NCBI RefSeq assembly: GCF_024713945.1
Contig: NC_134683.1
Coordinates: forward strand, 1,726,501 to 1,790,500
Length of the DNA: 64,000 nt
Direction: 5' to 3'
DNA from: Dermatophagoides farinae
Taxonomy: Eukaryota > Arthropoda > Arachnida > Sarcoptiformes > Pyroglyphidae
Shown: positions 36,101 through 47,800 of the stretch, one piece after another
Layout of the letters: each line of letters begins with the position of its first letter
Numbering within the stretch: position 1 is the first letter of the stretch
Translations under genes and position numbers: made by a program
Notes under the pieces: generated by a model
Databases searched by the model: none
The model's input: the letters and a program-made list of their open reading frames with translations, nothing else
Told to the model about the DNA's origin: nothing

Positions 36101-39100
36101 TTTTTTTTTGTTTTTACATTGAAAATCAGCCATCTCTTTTAATACGAAAAATTTTCCCATTCGTTATTACTGTGTGTATGTGACCTTTGCACACGACACA
36201 GGTCAGGACAGTCAATCCGTTTATCATCATTTTGGTAATGATGACCTTTTTTTTGGGTTGAGAAATCAAAAAAAAAAAAAAAAATTTACCCGATTACCCT
36301 CAAAGAATGAAAGAAAAAGATGATAATAAAGGCAAACAAACCAACGAAAAAAAAAATCATGATGATCAAGAACAAATAATGGCGCATTACAAACAATCAA
36401 AAAAAAAAAAAAAAAAATATGACGAATATAATGGCCAGTTGTTTTTTTTTCTCTTGTCCGTGTGAATCCCTACCCTGTTTTTTTTTTGTAAAAAAAAATT
36501 GAAAAATCTCGAATAAACAAAAAAAAAAAAAAAAGAATTTCATTCACTCATCATGAAAGAATCATTATTGGATATGTCAAATGTAGTGGGCTTTCAAAAA
36601 ATCTTTGTTTTCTTCCAGAAAACGAAAACCAATTCTATAATTACAACTCTAATTATAGAAGGTGTAAATCGGTTAATGTTGGAAAAAAATCCAGTAGCTA
36701 AATAGATTGTAGTAGGTAATCACTTTTCTCTCTAATGTTTCACGATGATGATTATTAAATTTTGCCAAAAGTTCAAGCAAACTAGAAAAAAAAATCGTGG
36801 AGCCTAAAACCAAAAAATGTAAAAGAATTTTAAATGTCTTCAGGGGGTATTATACATGTAGATTCATAATTGATGATCAGATGGCAAGTTTTTTTTTGGC
36901 CGCCCACTTGTTGTTCATTCTTGAGGATCAGGCAATCATTTACTTTGTTGATCATTTATGAATCTCATATTTTGATGATCAAATCAAAACTATTTAGGAT
37001 ATATGATAGTTAAGTGAGTGAACTTGGAAAAATTCCTTGATTTTTTTTTCATTATCCAATGGAATGATAATGATGATGACGATGATGATGGTGGTGGTGG
37101 TGATGGTGATTGAAAAGTTGAACACCAAAAAAAAAAAAAAACCTACCACACATAATATTACGCCCTATATACAATTTGTGTTCATCATCGTGTGATGATG
37201 ATGACGATGTTTTTGTTGTTGTTTTTTTTATTTCCGGTTTTTTTTGTTTTAATCTTTAATCGATGATGATTGTTGTTGTTGTTGTTGTTGTCAATGTTAC
37301 AAACCTGTTGAATGTTCTTGTGTCATGTAATATATTTTCCACTGAAACCCGTGAATAAAAAAATTTTTTTTTTCCCATTTTCACGCTCAGTTGTATGAAC
37401 AAAACAAAACAAAACAAAACAAAAACCACTGAGCATGTGGATAAATTTCATAATTCATATAAATAACAATTGATCATCATTAACAAAATTGTATTATATA
37501 TGCATGCATGCATATATGCATCATGTGTGTTGAATTCATTATTTTTCTCTCTCTCTCATCACATCTCAACGCACAGATGACACACGTTCACAGACACACA
37601 ATGACTATGAAAAATGATGATGATGATGATGATAAATAATTGCCATTGTCTGTGGTTGTCGGTGATATGTTTGTAATTCTCATTGGTCATCATCATCCGA
37701 AACAAATAAAAATCAAAAACAATTATCATCATCGTGATCATAATTCAAATTCATTATGTAAATAAATAATGACCAACACATAAGGTTACACCATCTGCTT
37801 GGTTAAATAGAAAATACAAAAACATTTTAACATCATTTGACACGAATTTTTTTTTCTTTGTTGATTCCCAATTTCCATTGATTGAAATTTAAATTCTTTA
37901 GTTCTTCTTTTTTTCCATTATAATGGCAGAAAAACAAATAAAAACAAATAGAGAAGAAGAAGATAGATAAAGAACTTTGTAATCAATTATAGCATTTGTG
38001 TTTAGTGTAAATGATTTTTTTTCTTCTGTGTGTGTGTAAATATTGACAAAATGAAATAAAAAAAAAAATAAGACAAAAATTTAGAGGCTTGCCCTTTACT
38101 TTTTTTTTTGTTCGAAAAAGGAGATTCTTGAAAAAAATTTTCATTTTGTTCTGGAGAAAACATTTATATAAACTCATTAAGAGCCAAATAGGCGCCAATT
38201 TTAATTGCTATCCAATATATCGTTCGTTTTTTTTTTTTTTTGGTTGTTAAAATTTTCAAAAAGGTGAGGTCTTCGGGATCAAAAAATCAAGTTCATTTTT
38301 TTTTTTTGAACACCGAAAATAAATAAATTTTTCTTGAAACGACAACAAGTGATATGAACTTTTCTTTTTTTTTCTTTCCACTAAAAAAAAAAATCCGACC
38401 GGTCATCACAAATGATTGCTCTTAATGGTCAAGTTTTCTTACCATATACATGTCTGTATATGTGTGTGTGTATGACCGTTTTTTTTTTTTTTTGCTACGT
38501 AAATTCTGGTTCAATGTTCTCTGCGATGACCACCTTTGGTGTATTTTCGTTTGTGTTTTAGTTTTAAAAATCTAGCCATTCGTGAACGTGATTCATGATA
38601 ATGGTGATTTTTTTTTCTTAACATTCACATTCACATGTTGTTGATTGGAACCTTTCTATATATATATATGACAATCAACTGCTTGTTTCATTTTATATGA
38701 TCATGATATTGAGGACAAGTTCGAGGTTGATGTTTCGTTTATTTATTTATTTATTTTTTTTTGGCTCAATATTTTGCTTTCTCTCTGTCTTTTTTTTGTG
38801 CGTGTGTGTAAAAGAGAATTTTATAAAGACGAATGAATTATACAGAACAAAATTGAACGTAAAATTTACGCAAAAAAAACTTCAAATCATCATCATCATC
38901 ATCAAGAAATATTAATCTTGAAACCGGTCTCTCTCAGTGTGTGTGTGTTTCTATGTGAGGCTAGCTATGTACTTTCATGGATGCTAAATGTCGATCATCA
39001 TTGAACTAGAGAGAGCTAGAGAGTCTTGCCGCGCAAGTTACTATAGAAATAGTTCCAAATGCATTACATTTGTACATTTACTGCTTGTCTCTCTATCTTT

Positions 39101-40125
39101 CTCTCTACTTTTTTTTCTACAATTTTGTTTTTTTTTTGTTGTTGTTGTTGTCGTTGATGATGATGATGATAACGTTCATATTAGTGATCAAATGATCGAA
39201 TAATCAACAACAACATATACAGCCATCATTATCATCATCATCATCATCAACATCATCGTAGTTTGATATCAAAATTTTAGTTTAGTTTGATTTTTTTCGA
39301 AACGAATTTTCACTTGTTTATCTCATTGCTAGAGAAAAACATTTCCGTCTATCATTTTCGTGTGTGGTTTGGTGTGTGTTGTGCTTATTTTTTTTTGTGT
39401 TTGTGCATGTGGATTTTTGATTCCAATTTACAATTGCTGATTTTCGTTCGATTTTTTTTTCTCAAATTCCATTATCACTCGAAAGTGTTAAACAACAACA
39501 ACAACAACGAAAAAAGTGTTTTTTCGCCAAATTTGGGACAAAATTATCACTACTACTACTACTACTTGTACGATTGGTGATTTTCAAGTTTTCAGAATGG
39601 AAAAAAATCCATTTTGATGATTTTTGATCTATCAAGGTTATCAAGGAAATTTTTCATTTTCAACAACTTTTTTTTCCCAATACGAACAAACGTAGCTAAC
39701 GGTTTAATGTTTGTAGGTGTGTGTGTGTGTTCAAGTGTTTACGAAACAGCAACAACAACAACAACAACAAAATTCGAATTAATTTCCATAAATCATTCCA
39801 TTTGTTTTTTTTTCTGCTGCTGCCCATTTGTTTTTGAAGAAAAATCGACTCATTTCAATGAATTCTGAATGATTGGTGCAATAGTGGTGCTATGACGGAC
39901 GATTGTTTTTGATTTGCTGTGTTTGTTTGTTTGTTTGTTTTTTTTCTTCATTTTATTGACTCAATGATCCGATTTAAATGTTGTGTGTGTGAACAATAAA
40001 CGATCATCATCATCATCATCATCATCATTGATTATAGGTTTTCATGACGAATTTCCAATAAATCTTGTCATAATTATCATTATCATCGATCTCTTGAAAA
40101 CCAGACAAACAAACAAAAAAAAAAA
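30170..40125. other. 10-kb stretch without a supported gene
   Basis: After the gene 8 3' flank (to about 30300) there is only simple sequence: ATC/GAT runs (31514-31542 is one of the longest), CA/TG runs, TTG/CAA runs (37270-37290, 40463-40483), poly-A/T, a TCTA run near 40832 and AAAAC repeats near 37400. Open frames here (for example 31801-32061 minus, 32532-32795 minus, 35470-35715 plus) encode repeat-driven or hydrophobic peptides with no domain. It could be regulatory intergenic DNA, or contain tiny exons or non-coding RNA genes not recognisable by eye. Confidence 0.6.
31514..31542. repeat. ATC trinucleotide microsatellite
   Basis: About nine to ten uninterrupted ATC units, representative of dozens of shorter ATC/GAT tracts spread over the window in both orientations. 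Likely polymorphic in length. Confidence 0.9.
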
Positions 40126-42381
40126 ATGTTTAGACATCGAACAATTGGATCATCATCATCATTATTCATTATCATTATACTTACATTTCTTTTACCAAGA
40201 TTATTTGGTCATCATGTGAGTTGTTTTGGTTGTTTTTCGAAAAAAAAAATTTTCTTGTTTTTTTCAAATTTTTTTTTCACTCCTCTACTTTATAAATGAT
40301 TAATATCGATATTTTTTTCAATCCATAAATTAATAAATTCAATAGATATATTCAGGCCATTGATCCGATTGATCAGATTCAGAACACACACGATTCTCGA
40401 TAATGATCATTCATCATCGAATGGTCACGAATATTATGATCAAAAAATTCAAGTTTTTCTTGGTTGTTGTTGTTGTTGTTGTTGCATAAGAAATTGGCGA
40501 TATTAAATCGCTGAGATCGATATGATGATGATGATGATGATGATTATCAGCACCCAAACGTAGTTAAAAATCAAATGAAAAAAAAATAAACTAAAAAAAA
40601 AGAAAATTTCCATGTTCCTTACCTCTCATTCAAATATAGCACAATTATTCAATTATATATCGATATCGAATTATTGATCAAAAAAAAAAATCGACAATCG
40701 ATAATCGATAGTCATCATCGAATAATAGCAAAAATTTCTATAGAAATTTTTTTTTGTTTATTTACTTTTTTACATTTTCGTTATTTTTATTACAAGAAAA
40801 AAATTCAATTCTTTCATCTCTTATCTGTTCTATCTATCTATCTATCTACAAAAAAATTTTCACATGAACACGAACACGCACATTTTTTTTTTTTTTTGGT
40901 TTCAAGAAAAAATCTGTCTTCATCATCTATCATCGATCTATAATGTCATGTATGCTGTCCATTATAATTCATCATCATCAATGATATGACCGATTTGTGT
41001 GTGTGTGTTTTTTTTTATCGGAGAAGGTCAACGGTAAATCAACTGATATTTTAGCCACAAAAAAACTAGTTTTTTTTTAATACCTTGTAATTCTTTTACA
41101 TCTGACCGTTGTTGTTGTTGTTGTCGTTGTCATCAAAGTCGCGACTTGATGAATAAAAATTGATTTTCATTTATTTCAAAAAAATTTTTCATTTTGACTA
41201 ATGGATTTTCTCTATTCATTTCTATAATTTGTTTTTTCCTATTGATCCATTTCAGGTTGTCACACAAATCTCACTATACTATGAAACATTATGTCCAGAT
41301 TCAAGAAATTTTTTTCGCAATCAATTATATCCAACATATGAAAAATTGAATCGTTATATGGACGTTGAATTAGTACCATTTGGTAATGCTAATGTTAGCT
41401 ATCCACGACATGATAATAAACCAGTATTCCATTGTCAACATGGACCAAAAGAATGTTATGGTAATCGTGTTCAAGCTTGTACGATTGAAATGTTAAAGAA
41501 TACTGATCTATCCATAAGATTCGTACGTTGTATGTTTGATCAACATGATTATAGAGAAACATCACAAACATCACGTCGTGTATGTATATATTGTTGTTTT
41601 TATTTATTGGTCTTTTATTTTTGTTTTTTTCACAATAATAATCAAAATTAAATGATTAGTGTGCTGAACAAATGCAATTAGATTGGCCAAAAATATCATC
41701 CTGTGCTGATGGTAGTGAAGGTGAACGTTTATTGATTGCAAATTCATTGAAAACATTCAATCTTAATCCTGAACATACATATGTACCATGGATTGTGATT
41801 GATAAGAATCATACTAAACAAATGCAAACCGGTGCCGAAACGAATCTATTACAATTTCTATGTGATAATTATTTCAATCATGTAAGTAATATTTTTTTTT
41901 TTGTTTGTTTCGTTCACCTCAATTTTCCAATTCATTTCCATTTTTAAGTTGAAAAAATTACACACAAATTTGACAATTTGACCTATTATGATTTCAATAT
42001 GTTTCAATTTCTAATTCGATGAACTTATATGATTTTTTTTCCTTTCACCTTTCTTTCTTTTTCACAATTTGTTCTTCTTTTTTTCCATTTTAAGTGTATT
42101 AGAAGCGAAAAAAAAAATTTGAAATTCAATTTGCCCCTCATTTGTTGACCTATCTATCTATCTATCTATTTATTTATTTATTTTTCACATTTCAACACTT
42201 TTAATAATTTTTTTTTGTCTGTTTGAAACATATGAATAATTCCTAGGAACCACAAATTGAACAATGTTCAAAAGAAGCAATCAGTCTTAGTCAACATTTA
42301 AACGCTGCAATCAAGCCTGAAGCTGCCATTATATCGATGATGATGACCGCAACAATAGTAATTATGTCGTCATTGCTATAA
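40126..42381 (+). CDS. GILT: GILT-type lysosomal thiol reductase, 4 exons
   Basis: Exons 40126-40215, 41256-41579, 41660-41881 and 42247-42381 all join in phase 0 to give 256 residues. Exon 1 encodes a signal peptide (MFRHRT then a hydrophobic I/L/F core). The family active site is C43-P-D-S46, the CXXS variant of the CXXC redox motif, in the context Y-Y-E-T-L-C-P-D-S. The GILT signature C-Q-H-G-P-K-E-C-Y-G-N-R-V-Q-A-C spans 90-105. Further cysteines (C-M-F-D-Q; S-S-C-A-D-G; C-D-N-Y) match the family. GILT reduces disulfides of proteins in lysosomes and has immune roles in arthropods. The protein ends in a hydrophobic stretch (A-A-I-I-S-M-M-M-T then I-V-I-M) after a small-residue region, which could be a membrane or GPI-anchor signal and is unusual. 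The first exon was chosen by signal peptide, phase and GTGAGT donor. Confidence 0.92.
40216..41255 (+). other. GILT intron 1 (1040 bp)
   Basis: The donor GTGAGT and acceptor CATTTCAG flank it; it separates the signal-peptide exon from the mature domain. It is long for this window and full of AT-rich repeats, including a TTG run near 40463 and a TCTA run near 40832. Confidence 0.75.
41580..41659 (+). other. GILT intron 2 (80 bp)
   Basis: The donor GTATGT and acceptor AATGATTAG flank it. Removal joins T-S-R-R to C-A-E-Q-M, restoring a conserved Cys. Confidence 0.85.
41882..42246 (+). other. GILT intron 3 (365 bp)
   Basis: The donor GTAAGT and acceptor ATTCCTAG flank it. It has a pyrimidine-rich tail and a TCTA tetranucleotide run near 42152. 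Removal joins Y-F-N-H to E-P-Q-I-E-Q-C. Confidence 0.85.
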
Positions 42382-43723
42382 TAATGTGGACAAAACAAAA
42401 ATTATTAGATTAAAATAATCAATCAATCGATTAATCGATCATTTGTGGTGCGGAAGCTTTTGGAAAATGAAATTTTTGTTTTCTGAATAATTATTTCATC
42501 ATCATCGTTGTTGTCTTGGAACTTTACCGATTTTAAAAGCGATAGCAAAAAAAAAAAAAAAAAAATGGACAACTCATTCACACTTGTGCTGCCTGATTTT
42601 ATAAATAATTTTTCTTTTCTTTAATTTGTTTTTTTTCTTTTGTTGTACATATATATAGAGATTATTATCAAATCAATCATTTATTGATTATCATTGATTA
42701 TAAATAGATTCACAGACATCATGTTTACACACACACACACACACACTGTAATGGTATAATTTAATCGTAAAAAAATTAATTAAAATTAACCCCTTTTTTC
42801 GGATGGATATGATAACGACAACGAGCACGTATTCATTAGTTCATTTTTTTAAAAAAACACGCACACAAGCTATAAAATTGCGTATATGTATGGAGATTTG
42901 GTAAATTTTCATCATCATCATTCATATATATAAACGTTTAATTCTTTAATTTTATATAAATAACTTTATGGATATCGGATGTGTGTGTGTGTATGTGTGT
43001 TTGCGTATGATTTTCAATTTGATTTGACGATGATGATGATGATGATGATCAACCGTTGTGTTATGTAACAGGACAAACATTTCATTTCTTTCACTCCTTC
43101 TTTTATCCAATCAATCGTCATGTCATCATCATTATCCGAAAATAGAATTCCCAGATACAATGATGATGATTGAATCGAATCATAAGATAAATCAAATGAA
43201 TTGAATAAATCTTACACCCATAAATGTGATATAATATTTTATGATCCAGATGATGATGATGATGATGATGACCGTAACTAACGGGATTTTATTTTATTTT
43301 TATTTTCTTTTTGATGGTGGATTTTTGTTTTTAATTGAATTTAACCATTCGGTTATATTCGGTCATGTGCAAATTGTATATGATGCAGAAGAAGAAAAAA
43401 AAGTGATTTTCCAATTCATTTCGTTTCGTTTCGTTTCATTTCGATTGGTACATGGGTGTTGATCTCGATGTCTATAATAATAATAAATTTGATGACATCA
43501 ATTTCTTCGTTTAAGAAAAAAAAGTCAAATGTTATAAAAAGTTGATGCAATACGTTTCGGATGGATAAAAAGTGGCAATCAATCCACAGTCTTGTATCGT
43601 GGGCATCGACATTGTATTTTGATGGTTTAATAAAATGATTAAAAACATGGACCACTGTCATTCATTTTCTATATTTCATTGATTTGTGAATTCAAACATT
43701 TGACATAAACAAATCCATAAGAA
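42382..43723. other. Spacer between GILT and the putative peptide-precursor gene
   Basis: Only AT-rich simple repeats (CA run 42728-42746, TG run near 42980, GAT runs 43028-43049 and 43249-43269, GTTTC repeats near 43418-43438). No gene is supported. Confidence 0.6.
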
Positions 43724-44326
43724 ATGATCAATAAGACAATCATCACCATGATGATAATAGCCATCATGATCATAATGGCAATCGATGTTATTGATACATT
43801 AGATTGTGATGATATTATCATACGAAAACCTGCACGTTTTGGTAAACGTTTCCTTTATAATGATAATAATGATGATGATTCCAATATGATAATGTTCGAT
43901 AATGGCAAACGTGAAATGATTCAATCACATCCATGTTTTCGTCTTGTACGACGTTCATTGCCATCATCATCACCATCATCATCGGCGTTAACAACAAAAA
44001 TGATCGATGATAATAAATTTGTCGATCATGATGATAATGATGATCAACAAAATAACAATGGCTATTACGTAAACGAATATGAAATGGGTGTGCCTAGCCC
44101 AATAAACCAGATGAATAATGATGATGATAAACAACAACCAATCATCATTTATAAACAACAACATTTGTTGACACAAGCAATGCAGATAAAATTACCGAAA
44201 AAATTACGTTTAATAATGAAAATTTATTCAATTCTTTATGGTGGTGGTGGTGGTCATCATAATCATCATCATATTGATGATGATGATGATAATAATAATA
44301 GTAATGATGGTCAGGATGATAAATAA
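43724..44326 (+). CDS. Putative secreted neuropeptide precursor with one RF-amide site
   Basis: 200 residues with a strong N-terminal hydrophobic signal (M/I/A-rich, about 1-22). Just after it comes R-K-P-A-R-F-G-K-R (34-42), a textbook amidation plus dibasic cleavage site that would release a peptide ending -Arg-Phe-amide. A second G-K-R follows at 61-63 and an R-R at 76-77 after S-H-P-C-F-R-L-V. The rest is D/N/H-rich spacer with the repeats common in this genome. Signal followed at once by an amidated peptide is typical of ETH, SIFamide or other short precursors, but the peptide matches none I can name. An AATAAA at 44377-44382 lies 50 bp past the stop. Translation of a random repeat region is the alternative; the signal plus processing site argue against it. 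Confidence 0.55.
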   Translation: MINKTIITMMIIAIMIIMAIDVIDTLDCDDIIIRKPARFGKRFLYNDNNDDDSNMIMFDNGKREMIQSHPCFRLVRRSLPSSSPSSSALTTKMIDDNKFVDHDDNDDQQNNNGYYVNEYEMGVPSPINQMNNDDDKQQPIIIYKQQHLLTQAMQIKLPKKLRLIMKIYSILYGGGGGHHNHHHIDDDDDNNNSNDGQDDK

Positions 44327-44870
44327 TATTGACGAAACTTGGTGAAAACAAAAAACAATTCAATCGAATTCAAACGAATAAAACATTCATAAATGAAATG
44401 ATGATGAACAACAACAACAACAAAAAACGGAAATCGATTAATTCAATTTTATTTTACTTTGATTGCAAATATAAACGAAATTAATAGATATATATATGGA
44501 ATGAAATAAATGACACATCTTTTTGTTTCAAAACAATAATGATGATTGACAGCAAATCAAGATTGGTATTAATAAAAGTTCATTTATTTTGTCTTTATTG
44601 ATAAAAAAAAATTGGTTTCTAAAAACAATTGGCGAAAATCGAAATACAAAAAAAAACTAAATGTTTGTTTTCAATATAATTAAAACAACAACAACAGCAG
44701 CAGCAACAACAACAACAACAATAACAACAATCACCTCCTGAGCAACGATAACGATGATGACAATGACGACCAATGATGATGATAATCATTGATTTCCATT
44801 TTTCATTTAGATAATAAAATTTCACATTCGAAAATTTTATTTGTTTGTTTGTTATTTTTGGTAAATTTTC
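44327..44870. other. Convergent 3' flanks of the peptide-precursor and ABC-transporter genes
   Basis: An AATAAA on the plus strand at 44377-44382 and one on the minus strand at 44836-44841 mark likely transcript ends. A CAA/CAG run lies at about 44688-44730. No gene is visible. Confidence 0.6.
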
Positions 44871-47800
44871 CTATCGTTTAGTTGCAGCTGCCATCGCTTT
44901 CAATTTTTCGGCCATTTGTGGTCCGGTTTGTTGAATTAGATTGTAGAATATTCCCTGTAAATCTTGAATTAAATTACAAGGTGTATCGAATTGTGATACA
45001 CGACCAGCATCCAATACTAATATTCGATCTGAATCGATAATTGTATTTAAACGATGAGCTATGGTTATTACCGTACAATCTTCGAAATTATTACGAATAG
45101 TTTTCTGTATTAGATCATCAGTATGATGATCAACATTGGCTGTTGCTTCATCCAATACGAGGATTTTATTTCGTCGCAATAATGCACGTGCCAGACAGAT
45201 TAGTTGACGTTGACCAACACTTAGATTACCACCTCCTTCCGATAATTGATATTCAAGTTTTCCAGACATTTCATTAACAACATTTTTTAATTGAACTTTT
45301 TCCAATGCATCCCAAATTTCTTCATCATTACGTTCGTCGAATGGATCGAGATTTTTTCTCAACGCACCAATAAATGCTACAGGTTCCTGTGGAATGATTG
45401 ACATTTTTGATCGAAGTTCATGTAGACCAATATCACGACAATTGACGCCATCAATTGTGATTTTTCCATCAATTTCAACCATTCGAAATAATGCAGTCAA
45501 TATTGAACTTTTACCGGCACCGGTTCGACCAACAATGCCAATCTTTTCTCCTCCACAAATTTCTAAACAAAGATCTTTTAGTACCGGTGCCGATGACCCA
45601 TCATAGGTGAGATAAACGTGATCAAAGATAACCTGTCCATTTTGTGGCCAATTTATTGGAAATTTGTAATCAGATTTTAATGATGCTTCTGGCTTCAATG
45701 TTGAATACTCGATAATCCTTTCAACTGAAGTCATCTGATTTTCCACTTCAGCTGATTGTCTGACGCCCCATTGTGTCATGCCTGTCAAACCTAATGCCAT
45801 AGTAAAGGCAAGTCCAGCTGTTCCGCTTTGAATACCTAATAACGAACAAACGTTCAAATGGTTATTATAATAATAATCATAAGTCATCAAATGTTCAACA
45901 TTCAAACGAAATGCATTCAAATCGAATCGATTCAAGTAAATGTTGAATACAACAACAACAAAAAAAATGAAAATGAAAAGAAAAGAAAAGAGAAGAAAAT
46001 GAAAAAAAGATCCAACCATCACATACCATGATAGAATGCCATCAATGAAGTGGCGACAATAACAATATATCCAATACAAATAATATCCATACAAATTCCT
46101 AAAAATCTTGATGATGAATAGCAAACAAAATATGTAGCCGTATGATCATTTTGATAACGATAATATTGATCAGTAAATATTTGTGATACATCAAATGCAC
46201 GAATTGTTGCCAGGCCATTCAATGTAACAGTCATATGATTAAATAATGGGCTACGAGCAATCGCTTCATAACGTTTAAGATCACGAGCGGTACGTATATA
46301 TGCAGCACGAACAATCAATATAAATATGATCATTATAATGGCCGGAAATATTAGATACCATTGTGATAGGGCAACAACCACACAGGTGCCAATCACCTGG
46401 GCAATAATCTAATTTTTTTTTTGATATTTATATCAAGAACGAAAGAAAAAGGAAAAAAAATGAACAAATGAAAATGGTAATTTAATATATCAATTCAATT
46501 CATTTTCATACCAGATTTAAATCATATGCAGCCAATGGTAATTGTTCATCAACGATGCCCATATCTTTGGTGAAACGATTCAATATCCGTCCTGTTATGA
46601 AATATGAAATTATAATTTAAAAATTTTGAACAAAAAGAAAATAAATTTAAATTTTACCTGTTGGAACCGTATCGAAAAATGATATCGGTGAACGCATTAG
46701 ACAATAAAATATACGATTATGTAGATTGATTGATGCAAATATACACATTGCGAAAAATGTAGCCGATCGTATGATCATGCCAAGAAATTGTGTTACAACC
46801 AATGTTGTATATATTATTACGTTATTCGTTTCCACTGGATGTATGTCATCACTATCAATTAGATCATTATCCGTATCATTTGTTGTTGCTATATCTTCAC
46901 GATTTGTCCAATTAGAAAGCCAAACATCCGTATAATGAAATAGAATTTGTGAAATTATTGACGATAGAATCATCGATGTCATCAAGATTGGACCAGAACC
47001 GGCACGAATATATTCCCAATAAATTTTTGAACTTATTGATCCTTTGGTTTTTTCTTCATCGGCAATAACCTGTTCGTTGGGTGCTATATCTACACAAGAT
47101 TCTGCACGATTTAACTATCGATTGAACAGTCAATTAAAATTTTCATATTTTTTTTCTGACATACCTCATGTACAATGTTTGTTGCTGTTGAATAACGACT
47201 TGTCATCGAATCGGTTCGTACACGATTCTGTGTCTCTGAATCTTGTCGCTGTGTACCGGATAATTTTTTATCAACCTGTTCTTTTTCTGTACGCTGTATT
47301 AATGTAACTAGATCGATACCAGAATTGATTATCTCATCAAAACTACCAAAAGCCATTTGACGTCCTTCATGTAATACAAGAATTCTTGATGCTTTACGTA
47401 TGAATTGCATTTGATGTGTAACCAGTATAACTGTTTTTGATCGTAGATAATATGATATGCATCTATTATAAGAAATTTTTAGTGAATAAAAAGACAATAA
47501 AAATGAAAAATTGAGATATTATGAATGAAAATCTTACTTTTCAAATATATGATTAGCTACTTCGGCATCGACAGCACTTAATGGATCATCCAATAAATAG
47601 ATATCGGCATCATTATATAATGCTCGTGCCAATGTTAATCGAGCTTTTTGGCCACCACTAAGCGTAACACCACGTTCACCAACAAGTGTACGATCACCAT
47701 ATTGTAATTGTTTCAAATCACGTTTCATGGCACAAACATCAATACAAGCATGATATTTTTTACCATTATATGGTTTTCCAAATAGAACATTATCTCGTAA

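Noticed and set aside
44871-46124. Single 417-residue frame as a complete half-size ABC protein
   Set aside because: Its first about 96 residues are intron 8 plus the end of exon 8 in a foreign frame; conserved sequence begins at the exon 9 acceptor.
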